A DNA stretch of 64,000 nt from an uncultured Algibacter sp. (GTDB taxonomy: Bacteria > Bacteroidota > Bacteroidia > Flavobacteriales > Flavobacteriaceae), in NCBI RefSeq assembly GCF_947495925.1, contig NZ_CANMAU010000001.1, positions 1 to 64,000 of the forward strand, read 5' to 3'. Made by a program: the position numbers and the translations under genes. Shown piece after piece: positions 1-10,161 of this stretch (its first letter is position 1; every line of letters begins with the position of its first letter). The notes beneath the pieces are model-generated. The model was not told the origin of the DNA and ran no database searches. It saw only the letters and a list, made by a program, of their open reading frames with translations.

Positions 1-44
1 TTTTTTTCTTTGTTTGCTTAACTTGTTTCCTTGCTAAGCGGGTG

Positions 45-74
45 CAAATATAAAACCCTTTTTTTATTCCACAA
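45..74 (-). promoter_or_regulatory. Bacteroidota-type promoter: TTG-N19-TATATTTG (minus strand)
   Basis: Plus-strand caaatata (45-52), 19-nt spacer, caa (72-74); exact match to the TTG/TAnnTTTG consensus. Confidence 0.8.
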
Positions 75-183
75 TAGCTTTTTGATATTTTTTTTAAAAG
101 TTTTTTCTAACTCTTTTTAAATCTCAAAATCAACTTCCTTATGAACTTTTACCTCAAACAACTACTGCCGTTTTTAGCGGCTG

Positions 184-213
184 CAAACATACAACCCTTT
201 TTTATTCTCACAA
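184..213 (-). promoter_or_regulatory. Bacteroidota-type promoter: TTG-N19-TATGTTTG (minus strand)
   Basis: caaacata (184-191), 19-nt spacer, caa (211-213); about 139 nt from the previous copy with similar flanks. Confidence 0.75.
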
Positions 214-321
214 TGACTTTTTTGAAATTTTTTAAAGTTTTTTTAACCTTATTTTTACACCTCAAAACTACTTATGAACCTATCGCTTTCTAAACAACTA
301 TACTGCCGTTTTTAGCGGCTG

Positions 322-353
322 CAAATATACCACCATTCCCTCATACTAAACAA
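322..353 (-). promoter_or_regulatory. Bacteroidota-type promoter: TTG-N21-TATATTTG (minus strand)
   Basis: caaatata (322-329), 21-nt spacer, caa (351-353); third copy of the unit. Confidence 0.65.
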
Positions 354-753
354 ACTTTTTTTAAGCTTTTTTTGCCTTTTTTTTACCAAAACTTTTAACT
401 CCCTAATAAACCGTAGTTTATCAATCCACTTTTTTTAATATAACTAAACTTAATAATACACTCATAATCTTTTTTGATACTTTAATACGAACCTATACCT
501 ATTATATACCAAACTAAACACTGAAACTTATTATAGAAGACTATCCCTCATATAAAGCGATTGAATATTTAATACCTTAATAGAAATACATAATCCCCAC
601 TTCCCAACAAACGGCCAAACCATCTCATAATAACTTAATTCATAATCCATATACATTAAGTATAGTATATAAATAGAACGTAACGAGGCCCAGACAAGAC
701 TTATAATCAATAATCCTAAACCCTATTTGAACGCCTTTAGAATAATTAAAACA

Positions 754-2727
754 TTACATGAAAAAATTCCACACTAAACCAAACCGTATTATAGAATCTC
801 TGTAGGGGTTATAGGGTGCAGAATAATAATTATAACCCGTAAAGGGAGAATTGAAATGTTCAAATTTTAAATACAACCGTGCTGTTCGCAGCTTTGCATT
901 AATAAAAAAATCTAATCGCGGGAAGTCGCCAAACTGTCTATCCCTCTGGACATAAAATTCTGCCAATATAGGATTATAGGCATTCATGTAATACTTGGTG
1001 AAATAATTAAGCGTTATTCCTGTTTGTAAAAACAAGGCTTTTTTAAACACATGCGAAGAGAAATACAATGTATTACGTGTATTGAATTCTGGCACATTTA
1101 AAATAGTATCTTGATCTTTTACATTTTGGTATTCAATAGTATTGTTTAATGCAAATTTGCCAAACTTAATTTCGTTTTGAAAACGAACCCTTAAATAATT
1201 AATAGTTTTACTGTTTTGAAATGGTGCTACTTGTCCTGTGTTCTCATCTTCCTTAAAATAAACATAATTATCAATAGTGGAATAATCAACTGTAACTTTT
1301 GCTATCTTTTTAGATTCAATTTCAAAAGCTATTTGTTGAGTCTCTTCATTATTAAACTTATTCTGCCAATTATAATGAATATAATTACTTTGATATAATA
1401 AGGTATTGAAATTAGGCGCTTTTGAACTATGATTTATAGAGCCTTTTGCAGAAATATCATCAGTGATTTTAAACATTGCGTCTCCCTTGATATAATTACC
1501 ATCAAAATCTCCAGATACATTAAGCCCAACATCTCCATTAAGTTCAAAACCTTTATAGTATTTATGATATTTTGCTCCTGCTGCGAATATATTTCCTTTA
1601 AGCCTATTGATTATGGTCTCGCCCTCAAGAATTACTAGTTTATTATAACCATAGTTGTAATTGTTATTGCTAACGTTAACTTGTAAATCTCCAATAATAT
1701 TATTACTATAATTTAACCGAAATTGATTGTATAGATCTGTAATCTCAGATCTATCAAGTAAATTACTCCCGTTAAAAGAATCTCCAAATAGATCCGTCTG
1801 AGCTGTAACTTGGCTATAAGAAAATTGTTTATCACTATACGAAATGGTATGACCTACACTTAAATCATTATTTACTAATGAATCATTAGGGTTTAAAACC
1901 GCATAACTATGATCTAAATGAAATCGTTTCCCTTCAAGCAGACTCTCAGCATCTTCGAAATTCACTTCCAACAGGGATCGTTCAATGAATTCTGGATCGC
2001 CGCTCTCAAAATTTTCTACACTAAAGTCATCAAGTCCACCGTTTTCCTGATTCAATAAATCCTGAATAGTAATATGTCCTTTAACATTATACCTTTTATT
2101 TTTAGTTTGGTAGTTTGATGTAAATCTAAAATTACCAGTACTTGTAAGTATGTGTTGATATTTACCCAAAGAACGCAACCCTTTATAAGCTACTGAAAAA
2201 TTATACTGGGGAGACATATTAGCCGTAAAAAAAGCATCTAATAATTGACCTTGTTCAAATGCAGTTCTTGCGAATAGCTCTGTAAACGGAGTTGGAACAC
2301 GGTAATATTTAATATCTTCAACTTCCATGTAATTGAAGTGCCTCGCTCTTGCACCAAATTCTGGCATTAATCTGGTATTTTCAAAGTTATACGTTAATGT
2401 GTTATAGGTTTGCCCAAGATTTGAAAATGGAATCAATCCAAAATTATCCTTTCTTAAATAATTATGCTTGTAATCTTTGTATACCGTTAATGAGGTATCC
2501 ACATAAGTCGTATCATTCTCATGAGATATTATAAGATAATCCTGAATTTTAGGCACCTCATCTTCTTCCCCTTCAGGTTTATTAGAAGACATTCTTTTAA
2601 CAGGAGCAAGCGAATCGTTTTGTATAGTATTTTCATTGGATTCTCCCTCATTTAGAGTTACTTTATCTTGAGCATTAACATTGCTTATAAAACAAACCAA
2701 AAGTAAAACACAAACAAATCTTCCCAT
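754..2727 (-). CDS. Putative porin (Bacteroidota Porin_10-like)
   Basis: Signal peptide MGRFVCVLLLVCFISNVNAQ, beta-rich barrel-like body ending in F; start taken at internal Met (ORF track begins at 2760). Confidence 0.7.
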   Translation of the reverse strand: MGRFVCVLLLVCFISNVNAQDKVTLNEGESNENTIQNDSLAPVKRMSSNKPEGEEDEVPKIQDYLIISHENDTTYVDTSLTVYKDYKHNYLRKDNFGLIPFSNLGQTYNTLTYNFENTRLMPEFGARARHFNYMEVEDIKYYRVPTPFTELFARTAFEQGQLLDAFFTANMSPQYNFSVAYKGLRSLGKYQHILTSTGNFRFTSNYQTKNKRYNVKGHITIQDLLNQENGGLDDFSVENFESGDPEFIERSLLEVNFEDAESLLEGKRFHLDHSYAVLNPNDSLVNNDLSVGHTISYSDKQFSYSQVTAQTDLFGDSFNGSNLLDRSEITDLYNQFRLNYSNNIIGDLQVNVSNNNYNYGYNKLVILEGETIINRLKGNIFAAGAKYHKYYKGFELNGDVGLNVSGDFDGNYIKGDAMFKITDDISAKGSINHSSKAPNFNTLLYQSNYIHYNWQNKFNNEETQQIAFEIESKKIAKVTVDYSTIDNYVYFKEDENTGQVAPFQNSKTINYLRVRFQNEIKFGKFALNNTIEYQNVKDQDTILNVPEFNTRNTLYFSSHVFKKALFLQTGITLNYFTKYYMNAYNPILAEFYVQRDRQFGDFPRLDFFINAKLRTARLYLKFEHFNSPFTGYNYYSAPYNPYRDSIIRFGLVWNFFM

Positions 2728-2745
2728 AACTGTTATAAAACCCCG

Positions 2746-2753
2746 CAAAGGTA
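2746..2753 (-). promoter_or_regulatory. TAccTTTG -7 element for the putative porin
   Basis: Plus-strand caaaggta, about 19 nt upstream of the inferred ATG at 2727; no clear TTG. Confidence 0.45.
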
Positions 2754-2825
2754 AACACAAAATATGATAACGTTATAATTTGAAAAAATTATTTACATCA
2801 CTTTTATTTAACTCTAAAAGCTTTA

Positions 2826-4214
2826 TTAATTTAACCACAAGCCATAGGTTCTTAAGTTTGATTGGCTCAAACTTGTAAAGGTTCCTGAGGAATTTGGGTA
2901 AGATACAATATCACTAGAAAAAGTACCTTCATCTGTATAATACATACCCTCAACACTAGCCCAGAATTGCACAAAAGGAGATAACTGCTGGAACAATTCA
3001 AAACCGAGTTGATTTGTAACTCCTTCAAAGGTCAAAAATAGTTTATTATCTTCTGTTACCGGTTTTAACAAGTATATGGCTCTTTCAAGATTAGGATTAC
3101 TAGGATTAGAAAAAAATACATCTACGCGAACATCGCCAGATGGGTCAGGTACTGCAAAATAGGCCAGTCCAGAATAGACCCAATCTGAACGACCGTCGGT
3201 TTGAGTAACATTAAACTCCATAGTCTCAATAAGATTGTTAAAGCCTGGTGACGTAAGAGGATTCACCCCATCTTCAATAAAAGAAATGAAAATTTGACGC
3301 CCCACCTTTCCTATACCATTTACATCATCTTTAAAAAATGACGGTGTATTACTCAAGTAAACGGTTGCTGTAGTACCATTAACTGAAGACACATAACTAG
3401 ATGAATTTTCGTCATACAAAAATTCTTCGTAAACCTCTCCTTCATATTCAAATGCTGGACTAACAACAAATCCAGTTTCATTAAAATTTAATCCAAAATT
3501 ATACTCAACTACATTACCATCTGACAATGTAATTTGTGGGTTAGCATATAACCTCAAGGCATCGTAATTAAAGTCAAAATTAGAAGTACCTGTACTGTTT
3601 TGAACTGTAAGCAACTGAAATACGGAAGAATCAATAGTTGGTAAAATATTTTGCCTTTGAGCAAGAGAAGCTTCAGCCTCCATTATACTTTCTGCTTCAA
3701 AACTTGCAAAACCTGTTGGCGAAAGCTCTAAGAAACTGGAATTTTTATTCCGTACGTCTCTAAAAACTAGATTCCCATTTTCATTTCCATAATATTGAAA
3801 CACTGAAGTTCCTTTAAAACCAGTTCCAATTAAGCCATCAGTTGAAGGATCGCTAACCTTTTGAATATGGTTTCTTGTAGTAAAAACTAATTCGGTAGTT
3901 GTGCCAAGCCTGACCTCAAATGAAGATGATTCTATTGCGGTTTCTAAATCAAAATCTGAAGTCATATCCACGGTACCATTCGTATTAAACTTCAAATAAA
4001 ATGTAAACCCACCAAACTCATCATTTTTAGTAAAATAGACGCCTCTATAACCTTGCGCTTCTGATGTCAATAAACTTAACACTTCTGAATTTCCTTGAGC
4101 AATCCGTTCTGCTGGCGAATCCTCAAAAAGTACTTGATTGTCATCATTATTACATGAGAAAAAACATAGAATTAATAAACTAATTGCAAAATATTTTCTA
4201 TACATACTTTTCAT
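2826..4214 (-). CDS. DUF4302-like lipoprotein
   Basis: Lipobox LILCFFSCNNDD; position after SusC/D and zinc-metallohydrolase genes; family resemblance. Confidence 0.65.
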   Translation of the reverse strand: MKSMYRKYFAISLLILCFFSCNNDDNQVLFEDSPAERIAQGNSEVLSLLTSEAQGYRGVYFTKNDEFGGFTFYLKFNTNGTVDMTSDFDLETAIESSSFEVRLGTTTELVFTTRNHIQKVSDPSTDGLIGTGFKGTSVFQYYGNENGNLVFRDVRNKNSSFLELSPTGFASFEAESIMEAEASLAQRQNILPTIDSSVFQLLTVQNSTGTSNFDFNYDALRLYANPQITLSDGNVVEYNFGLNFNETGFVVSPAFEYEGEVYEEFLYDENSSSYVSSVNGTTATVYLSNTPSFFKDDVNGIGKVGRQIFISFIEDGVNPLTSPGFNNLIETMEFNVTQTDGRSDWVYSGLAYFAVPDPSGDVRVDVFFSNPSNPNLERAIYLLKPVTEDNKLFLTFEGVTNQLGFELFQQLSPFVQFWASVEGMYYTDEGTFSSDIVSYPNSSGTFTSLSQSNLRTYGLWLN

Positions 4215-4220
4215 AAGTTC

Positions 4221-5099
4221 TTATTTTACCAGTTCTACCATTCCTTTATAAGCCAACTCCTGTAATTCATAGATATCAATCCCAAAATTTGTACTATAGT
4301 AATCTGCAACCATCGCTTCTTTTTGTCTAATAATTGCTTTAGATTCTGGATTAAGAATACTATTTACAATCGCATCAAAACCTGTTTTGGAGTTAGTAAG
4401 CATTTCAGAAACCATTTCCACAAAATCCTCACTACCTTGGCTCGAAGCATATGCCGTTATATAACCTAGTTCCCTAGCTTCTTCATCAGTTCTATTAAAC
4501 CAATTTGCATTATAATTCTGAGGATTAATTTGATTATATATGGGATCATACGGAATATTTTGATTTAGAATATGTCCGTATTCATGTTGTACTGTTTTTA
4601 AAGGCTCCTTAATACTATTAATATCACTAAAGTCTAAATAATCAATATTAAATAAAGTAATTTTAGTGCCAGCCTCGGCTATACCCAAAGTGATTGTTGG
4701 CGTGTTCGGGTTAAAATTAAAACTACCCACAAATGTAAATTGTCTGGGTGCAATATTTTTAATAAAATCCACACCACCAACCTCGGTATACGGCTCTACC
4801 CATGCTTTCTGTAAAGCAATAGCAACTGGGCGAACACTAGATTGTAAAGGTGGATGTAAAAACCTATCTATATCAGTATCATTTATATCCCATTTATACA
4901 ATACTTCAATATTATAAGGTTCTACAAAATTTGAACGCAACCAAACGTCTAATCTATTTAATATTGGAGTACTTGTATCAATTTGACTTTCTCCTACACT
5001 ATCACCACTATTGCTACATGACATAAAGCTCAAGACACTAACAATAGCTAGTATAATTCTCATATATTTTTTCATAACTCTATTTTTTTTTAAAAACAT
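4221..5099 (-). CDS. Substrate import-associated zinc metallohydrolase lipoprotein
   Basis: Lipobox LSFMSC; HExxH motif in VQHEYGHILNQ; adjacent to SusD. Confidence 0.8.
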   Translation of the reverse strand: MFLKKNRVMKKYMRIILAIVSVLSFMSCSNSGDSVGESQIDTSTPILNRLDVWLRSNFVEPYNIEVLYKWDINDTDIDRFLHPPLQSSVRPVAIALQKAWVEPYTEVGGVDFIKNIAPRQFTFVGSFNFNPNTPTITLGIAEAGTKITLFNIDYLDFSDINSIKEPLKTVQHEYGHILNQNIPYDPIYNQINPQNYNANWFNRTDEEARELGYITAYASSQGSEDFVEMVSEMLTNSKTGFDAIVNSILNPESKAIIRQKEAMVADYYSTNFGIDIYELQELAYKGMVELVK

Positions 5100-5100
5100 A

Positions 5101-6600
5101 TTACCTTGGGTTTTCTGCTATTCCAAAAGATTGAGCTGCCTCCGGAATTTGAATTACTCGTCTTAAATCGTCCTTAGGCAATTTATAACTATTACCGAAG
5201 ATATCTCGATGGTTAATTTCAATATTATGCCGCTTAACATCGAACCACCTCAACCCTTCATTATAAAATACAGTTCTTTTTATATCGAGTACTGCAGCTA
5301 CCAAAGGAAGTGATGGGCTCGGTATATTATAATAAGGAGTATATTCAGTACCTGTTAATCCTTGATAAAAGTTGTTAATTGTATTTATGGATAATAAATC
5401 TGTTAAGGAATTATAATTCGTAGTTTTAACCTGAAGTGATATATTAATATCGTCGGTAGCTTTTTGTAATTCTCCCTTCATTGCATAGGCTTCCGCCCTG
5501 TTCAACAAAACTTCATCTGTTGATAAAAGAACAAAGGTCACAAAAGGAATACCAATACCTACCGCTTGGTTGGTTACTTTAAAATATTCTTGATATTTGG
5601 GTGTAAGATTGTTTTCTCCTCCACCTCGTGTAAATATATTATAGGCCCAAGATTTTCCAGTAATGTTTGCGCTGAATATCGTATTCACTAAATTTTGACT
5701 CAATTGATATTGAGCTACACCCTCCATTCGATTATAAATAGAAGCACATGAAACCAATAACAAATTTGCAGATTCCAAAGTAGAATTTGTGTACAGGCCT
5801 ACTTGTTGCTGAAATGTTAGTCCGCTTCCTGTTATATTTGCTATATTTCTCAATTCATTTATCTCATTCGAACTTCCCAAAACCTTATTGCTATGTTCTA
5901 TTACTTTATCCCAGTTTGCCGTTACTAAATAGAAGCGTGATGCAAAAGCACTCGCCGCACGTTTGGTAAAATGAAATGTAGGAACAGAATAATCATCCTC
6001 AATGAGGTTTATTCCTTCTTCTAAATCTCTTTTTATATTTTCGTAAACATTAGCAATAGTTCCCCTAGAATAGTCCCCTAATAAAACCGTTTCTGGTTTA
6101 GTAATATATGTTATGCCCAGATCTGAGCCTGCAGTTGTCGGATTATATGGTTTACAAAATATAGTTACAAGCATAAAATGTGCATACGCTCTGCACAACA
6201 AAGCCTCTCCCTTTAAACTATTTAACTCATCTCCCCCGCCTAACTCTTCAATTGAGGCTAACGCCTGATTTGCCTGGGCTATGGCTTCATAAGCCTCATT
6301 CCAATAATTGGTAGGTGTATCTTCGTCAATATCATTAATATCCTCCCAAAAGTACATGAGTTGGTTTACTCTAAACTCACTAGTTTGACTAAATCCCTTA
6401 TCTCCCGCATTATCAGACATTGGTTCTAAAAACGGAACATAAGCCGCTTCAGGGTAGGCTCCTACCAATAATTCTGCAATTTTTTCAGGACTATCAATTG
6501 TTGTTCTATTATCGGGTGTTTCGTCTAAAACCTCATCACAAGAGGATATTAACAAAAACAAAAACGCCACTTTTAGTATGTTATATTTGATGTTTTTCAT
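5101..6600 (-). CDS. RagB/SusD family nutrient uptake lipoprotein
   Basis: SusD-like sequence (DNRTTIDSPEKIAELLVGAYPEA...YYNEGLRWFDVKRHNI); start taken at internal Met to avoid susC overlap. Confidence 0.9.
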   Translation of the reverse strand: MKNIKYNILKVAFLFLLISSCDEVLDETPDNRTTIDSPEKIAELLVGAYPEAAYVPFLEPMSDNAGDKGFSQTSEFRVNQLMYFWEDINDIDEDTPTNYWNEAYEAIAQANQALASIEELGGGDELNSLKGEALLCRAYAHFMLVTIFCKPYNPTTAGSDLGITYITKPETVLLGDYSRGTIANVYENIKRDLEEGINLIEDDYSVPTFHFTKRAASAFASRFYLVTANWDKVIEHSNKVLGSSNEINELRNIANITGSGLTFQQQVGLYTNSTLESANLLLVSCASIYNRMEGVAQYQLSQNLVNTIFSANITGKSWAYNIFTRGGGENNLTPKYQEYFKVTNQAVGIGIPFVTFVLLSTDEVLLNRAEAYAMKGELQKATDDINISLQVKTTNYNSLTDLLSINTINNFYQGLTGTEYTPYYNIPSPSLPLVAAVLDIKRTVFYNEGLRWFDVKRHNIEINHRDIFGNSYKLPKDDLRRVIQIPEAAQSFGIAENPR

Positions 6601-6610
6601 TGTACTTTTT

Positions 6611-9600
6611 TTAGAACCCAACATAGAGTGAAAATGTAAATAATCTTGAAATTGGATACGCTACACCTCCAGATCTAAAAAACTCGGGGTCTTGACCTCC
6701 TAGTTTAGAATCTGAATAAATCAAAAATGGGTTCGTTGTTTGTAAAGTCATTCTAAAATTAGAAAGTCCTAACTTTTTAATTGTTTGTTGATCTAAAGAA
6801 TATCCCAAAGTTATATTCTTCATTCTAACAAATCCTCCGTCGGCAACACGTTCGGTTGAATAATTATACGCATTATAAGCTCGCTCCAAATTATTCTCTC
6901 CAAAAGATTGAATTACACTTTGCGAAGCTATAACTGGCACATTAGTAATATTCTCATCTCCAGGAGCAATCCATCTATTTACAAACTCTCTCGGAAATAC
7001 ATCTAAATCTGTATACTCGGAGGCAAACGATGGTGTAAGCCTTATTTTATTTCCCGCTGAAAATGAAATAAAGAAACTAAAATCCCAATTTTTATATTTA
7101 AAGTTATTTGATAATCCACCTGTTAAATTAGGGTCTGTGCCCCCCTCATAAACTAAATAATCTAAAACATTATCAGTGTCTTGAAAATCTATCAAATCAT
7201 AAGGATTTGCTGGATCATAGTCTGGAAGCTCTGTTAGAAACTTTGGTAAACCAAACTCATTTAAACCTTCAAACTTATATGAAAACAAGGATCCTTTAGG
7301 AAAACCAACAGCATTTCCTCTTCCTGTTCCTGTAATTAAATCAAAAACATTAGCTTCTTGCTTTAAAGAGGTAACCTCCTGTTTAAAATGTGAAATATTA
7401 AACCCTGTTCTCCAGCTAAATTTATCCGTGTCAATATTTACAGTATTAATTTGAAACTCGATACCCTTTGTAGACATTTCTGAATTGTTACCTAATTTAA
7501 TAGACTGCCCACCAATTCCTGTGGTTCGTATAAGATCAATTAAATCCTTACCCTTTCGAGAATACAGATCGAGATTCATCATAATTCTATTATTAAAGAA
7601 TCCCATATCTAGCCCTAAGTTCAATTCTAGGGTTTTTTCCCAAGTTAATTCCGTATTCTGCAAATCCTCAATTTCAATAAGATTCTCTCTATCAGCAGAA
7701 AAAAGCCTATCTGTTATTTGATTTCTAAATACTGGTAAATTATTCGTAGCATTATCAGCCAATAAAGCCACTAACCCATAACTGGGTCTAAATGCCATAC
7801 TGGATACTATATTCGATTTTTTTATAAAATCTTCCTTATCAACATTCCATTTCCCGCCCAAGGTATACGTTGGCAACCATCTTGAATCTTTAGATTTTCC
7901 AGCTCTATTTGAGCCCTCATAATTTCCTGTAACATTTAAAACGTATTTCTTATTATAATCATAAGTTACATTAGCGAAAAAAGACATCTCACGTTGGCGA
8001 GTTTCAAAAGAAGAAAAGTAATCATTGCCTTCTAAAATAGCCTTTTTTAGAATATCAGGATCAGTAAATACAGTTCCACCTCTAGAAAATTGATATCCGT
8101 ATCCTGTATTAGAACTTCTACTTCGATCGGTATATCTGTATTCTTGTCCACCATAAATTCTCAAACCATGTATATCATTGTAGGTTTTATTAAAATCTAT
8201 AGTGTTCCTGAAGGTATAAGTAGTTAATGTATTCTTACTAGTTGTTAAAATCCCTCCAACTGGCAACACTACTCTGGGCCTTGAATTTGGCTGATCGGGA
8301 TCACTAAACAAAAACGTATTTGAATCTTGAACAATCGTTGTTTCATCGGCTCTATATGCAGCCGCTACGTTAGAATTTTCAGTTTGCGATTGTTCACCAT
8401 TTGAAGTTACAAATCTTGCAGATCCTAAAAAGTTATAAGTTAAATTATCATTAATCTGATATTCCGCCTGCCCTTGAAATTTAATATCAGACACATTCAA
8501 TTCTAGTGAATTATTCTCAATTTCTTCTAAAATATTAAAAGGAGCCCAATTATATCTTGAGTATTCCAAGTTCCCATCATTGTCTCTTGGTCTTAACGCT
8601 CTACTCGTATTAAGTGCATAACTAAACGGGTTAATATCAAAATCTCTAGTAAACGAGCCGCCTACAACATCTTCTTGTCTACTATTTGAACCAGGAGCCA
8701 ATTGATTTCTTAATGAACCAATAAGTTGGGTTGTAATTTTTAATTTATTATTTGATAAATAATAAGTGTTCCTTAAGTTCCCTGTAAGTCGTCTCACCCG
8801 ATCTGCAATTGTCCATCCAGGATCTGAGTAATATCCTATAGATGCATATGAAGTTGAATTATTACTTCCACTTGAAAAACTTAAAGTATGCGTTTGTGTT
8901 GGTGTTGCCCTAAACAGGGTATTAAACCAATCTGTATTGGCTAATTCGTACTGTTGAAGAAATTTTGCTCTTGCCTCGGGTGTGTTTCGCAGCTGAAATT
9001 GCCCAGTATTTGAGTCAAAATTATCAATAGCCCGATACATAATATTATAAATCCCACCATATCTGCCCTGAAAAGAGGTCGGTAAATCTAAAAACCCTTT
9101 AGATTCCATTTCTCTATATATAGAAACCGTTTCTTGGGAATTCAAAAGATCATAATTATTATACCTAGGAACATCCCTTACTGCTACTTCCACAGAGTAA
9201 TTAACCGTTGGCTTTTGGTTTTTCTTACCTGTTTTTGTGGTAATTACCACAACCCCATTTAAAGCTCTCGCACCGTACAAGGCTGAAGCTGATGCATCTC
9301 TCAAAATTTCAAAACTTTCTACATCAGAAGGATTTAAACCTGCTACAGCCGAACTTAAAAGTGTGTTAGGGTCTCCAGAAACCAAATCTGATACAGATAA
9401 ATTCACTATTTCTTCTTGAATAACCCCATCAATAATCCAAATTGGTTTGGTATCTCCTAAAATAGACGACGCCCCTCTTATGGTGATTCTAGGAGCCGCC
9501 CCAAAAGTTCCTGTCACATTTTGCACACTCACACCAGCAGCACGACCTTCAAGAGCTCTAGAAATATCTGCTACTCCATCCAACTTAATGTCTTTAGCTT

Positions 9601-9976
9601 TAATCGTTTGAGAAGCACCGGTAAAAAGCTCTCTTTCTACATTTTGATACCCAGTAATTATTACTGCTTCCAAATCTTCCAGATCTTCTCTCATCGTCAG
9701 GTTAATAGTTGTTTCAATACCAACAACTACTATTTGAGTTTTCATACCAATGAAACTGACTTTTAATTCTTCTCCCTCGGTGGCGAAGATGGCATAAACT
9801 CCATCAAAATCTGAAACAACTCCCCTGTTTGTACCATCAATCACAACGGTAACCCCTTCTAGAGGCAATCCGTTTTCATCAGAAATAGTACCAGAAATTT
9901 GATTTTGTTGAGCATTGATCAGTATAGTTATTGACATGAAAAGATATGTCAACAACCAAGTCAATTTCAATTTCAT
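6611..9976 (-). CDS. SusC/RagA family TonB-linked outer membrane protein
   Basis: Signal peptide, CarboxypepD-like repeat (GTISDENGLPLEGVTVVIDGTNRG), plug domain (ALNGVVVITTKTGK), C-terminal aromatic. Confidence 0.95.
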   Translation of the reverse strand: MKLKLTWLLTYLFMSITILINAQQNQISGTISDENGLPLEGVTVVIDGTNRGVVSDFDGVYAIFATEGEELKVSFIGMKTQIVVVGIETTINLTMREDLEDLEAVIITGYQNVERELFTGASQTIKAKDIKLDGVADISRALEGRAAGVSVQNVTGTFGAAPRITIRGASSILGDTKPIWIIDGVIQEEIVNLSVSDLVSGDPNTLLSSAVAGLNPSDVESFEILRDASASALYGARALNGVVVITTKTGKKNQKPTVNYSVEVAVRDVPRYNNYDLLNSQETVSIYREMESKGFLDLPTSFQGRYGGIYNIMYRAIDNFDSNTGQFQLRNTPEARAKFLQQYELANTDWFNTLFRATPTQTHTLSFSSGSNNSTSYASIGYYSDPGWTIADRVRRLTGNLRNTYYLSNNKLKITTQLIGSLRNQLAPGSNSRQEDVVGGSFTRDFDINPFSYALNTSRALRPRDNDGNLEYSRYNWAPFNILEEIENNSLELNVSDIKFQGQAEYQINDNLTYNFLGSARFVTSNGEQSQTENSNVAAAYRADETTIVQDSNTFLFSDPDQPNSRPRVVLPVGGILTTSKNTLTTYTFRNTIDFNKTYNDIHGLRIYGGQEYRYTDRSRSSNTGYGYQFSRGGTVFTDPDILKKAILEGNDYFSSFETRQREMSFFANVTYDYNKKYVLNVTGNYEGSNRAGKSKDSRWLPTYTLGGKWNVDKEDFIKKSNIVSSMAFRPSYGLVALLADNATNNLPVFRNQITDRLFSADRENLIEIEDLQNTELTWEKTLELNLGLDMGFFNNRIMMNLDLYSRKGKDLIDLIRTTGIGGQSIKLGNNSEMSTKGIEFQINTVNIDTDKFSWRTGFNISHFKQEVTSLKQEANVFDLITGTGRGNAVGFPKGSLFSYKFEGLNEFGLPKFLTELPDYDPANPYDLIDFQDTDNVLDYLVYEGGTDPNLTGGLSNNFKYKNWDFSFFISFSAGNKIRLTPSFASEYTDLDVFPREFVNRWIAPGDENITNVPVIASQSVIQSFGENNLERAYNAYNYSTERVADGGFVRMKNITLGYSLDQQTIKKLGLSNFRMTLQTTNPFLIYSDSKLGGQDPEFFRSGGVAYPISRLFTFSLYVGF

Positions 9977-10128
9977 AGATTTTTTTTTGAATTAATCAAT
10001 TGTAAATTTCTTAATAATTTCTTTAAGAAACAAAGAGATCTAGGAAACAACTAAACATTCAGTGAATTTAATGGATATTCTAATAAACATATTCTTCTTT
10101 AAAGCACTCCCTCAAAAGTCATTCAAAT

Positions 10129-10161
10129 AAATAAAGCCGGCTATAACAGCAGGCTTTATTT
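10129..10161. terminator. Stem-loop in divergent intergenic region
   Basis: aaataaagcc / ggctttattt 10-bp perfect stem. Confidence 0.45.

Larger units (their letters stand above)
45..329. repeat. Imperfect tandem repeat (about 138 nt period) of promoter plus leader, with repeated actgccgtttttagcggctgcaaa
   Basis: gccgtttttagcggc at 167-181 and 305-319; alignable AT-rich spacers between copies. Confidence 0.75.

Noticed and set aside
1216-1638. Plus-strand ORFs inside the porin gene (60 and 69 aa), and similar antisense ORFs in the track (e.g. 4666-4917, 7485-7721, 19083-19382, 41019-41372, 48055-48330)
   Set aside because: They lie antisense to well-supported CDSs, have low-complexity composition and no recognisable motifs; consistent with spurious ORFs.
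6600-6624. Apparent overlap of SusC and SusD ORFs
   Set aside because: SusD has an in-frame Met at 6600 followed by a normal lipoprotein signal; the overlap is an ORF-caller extension.
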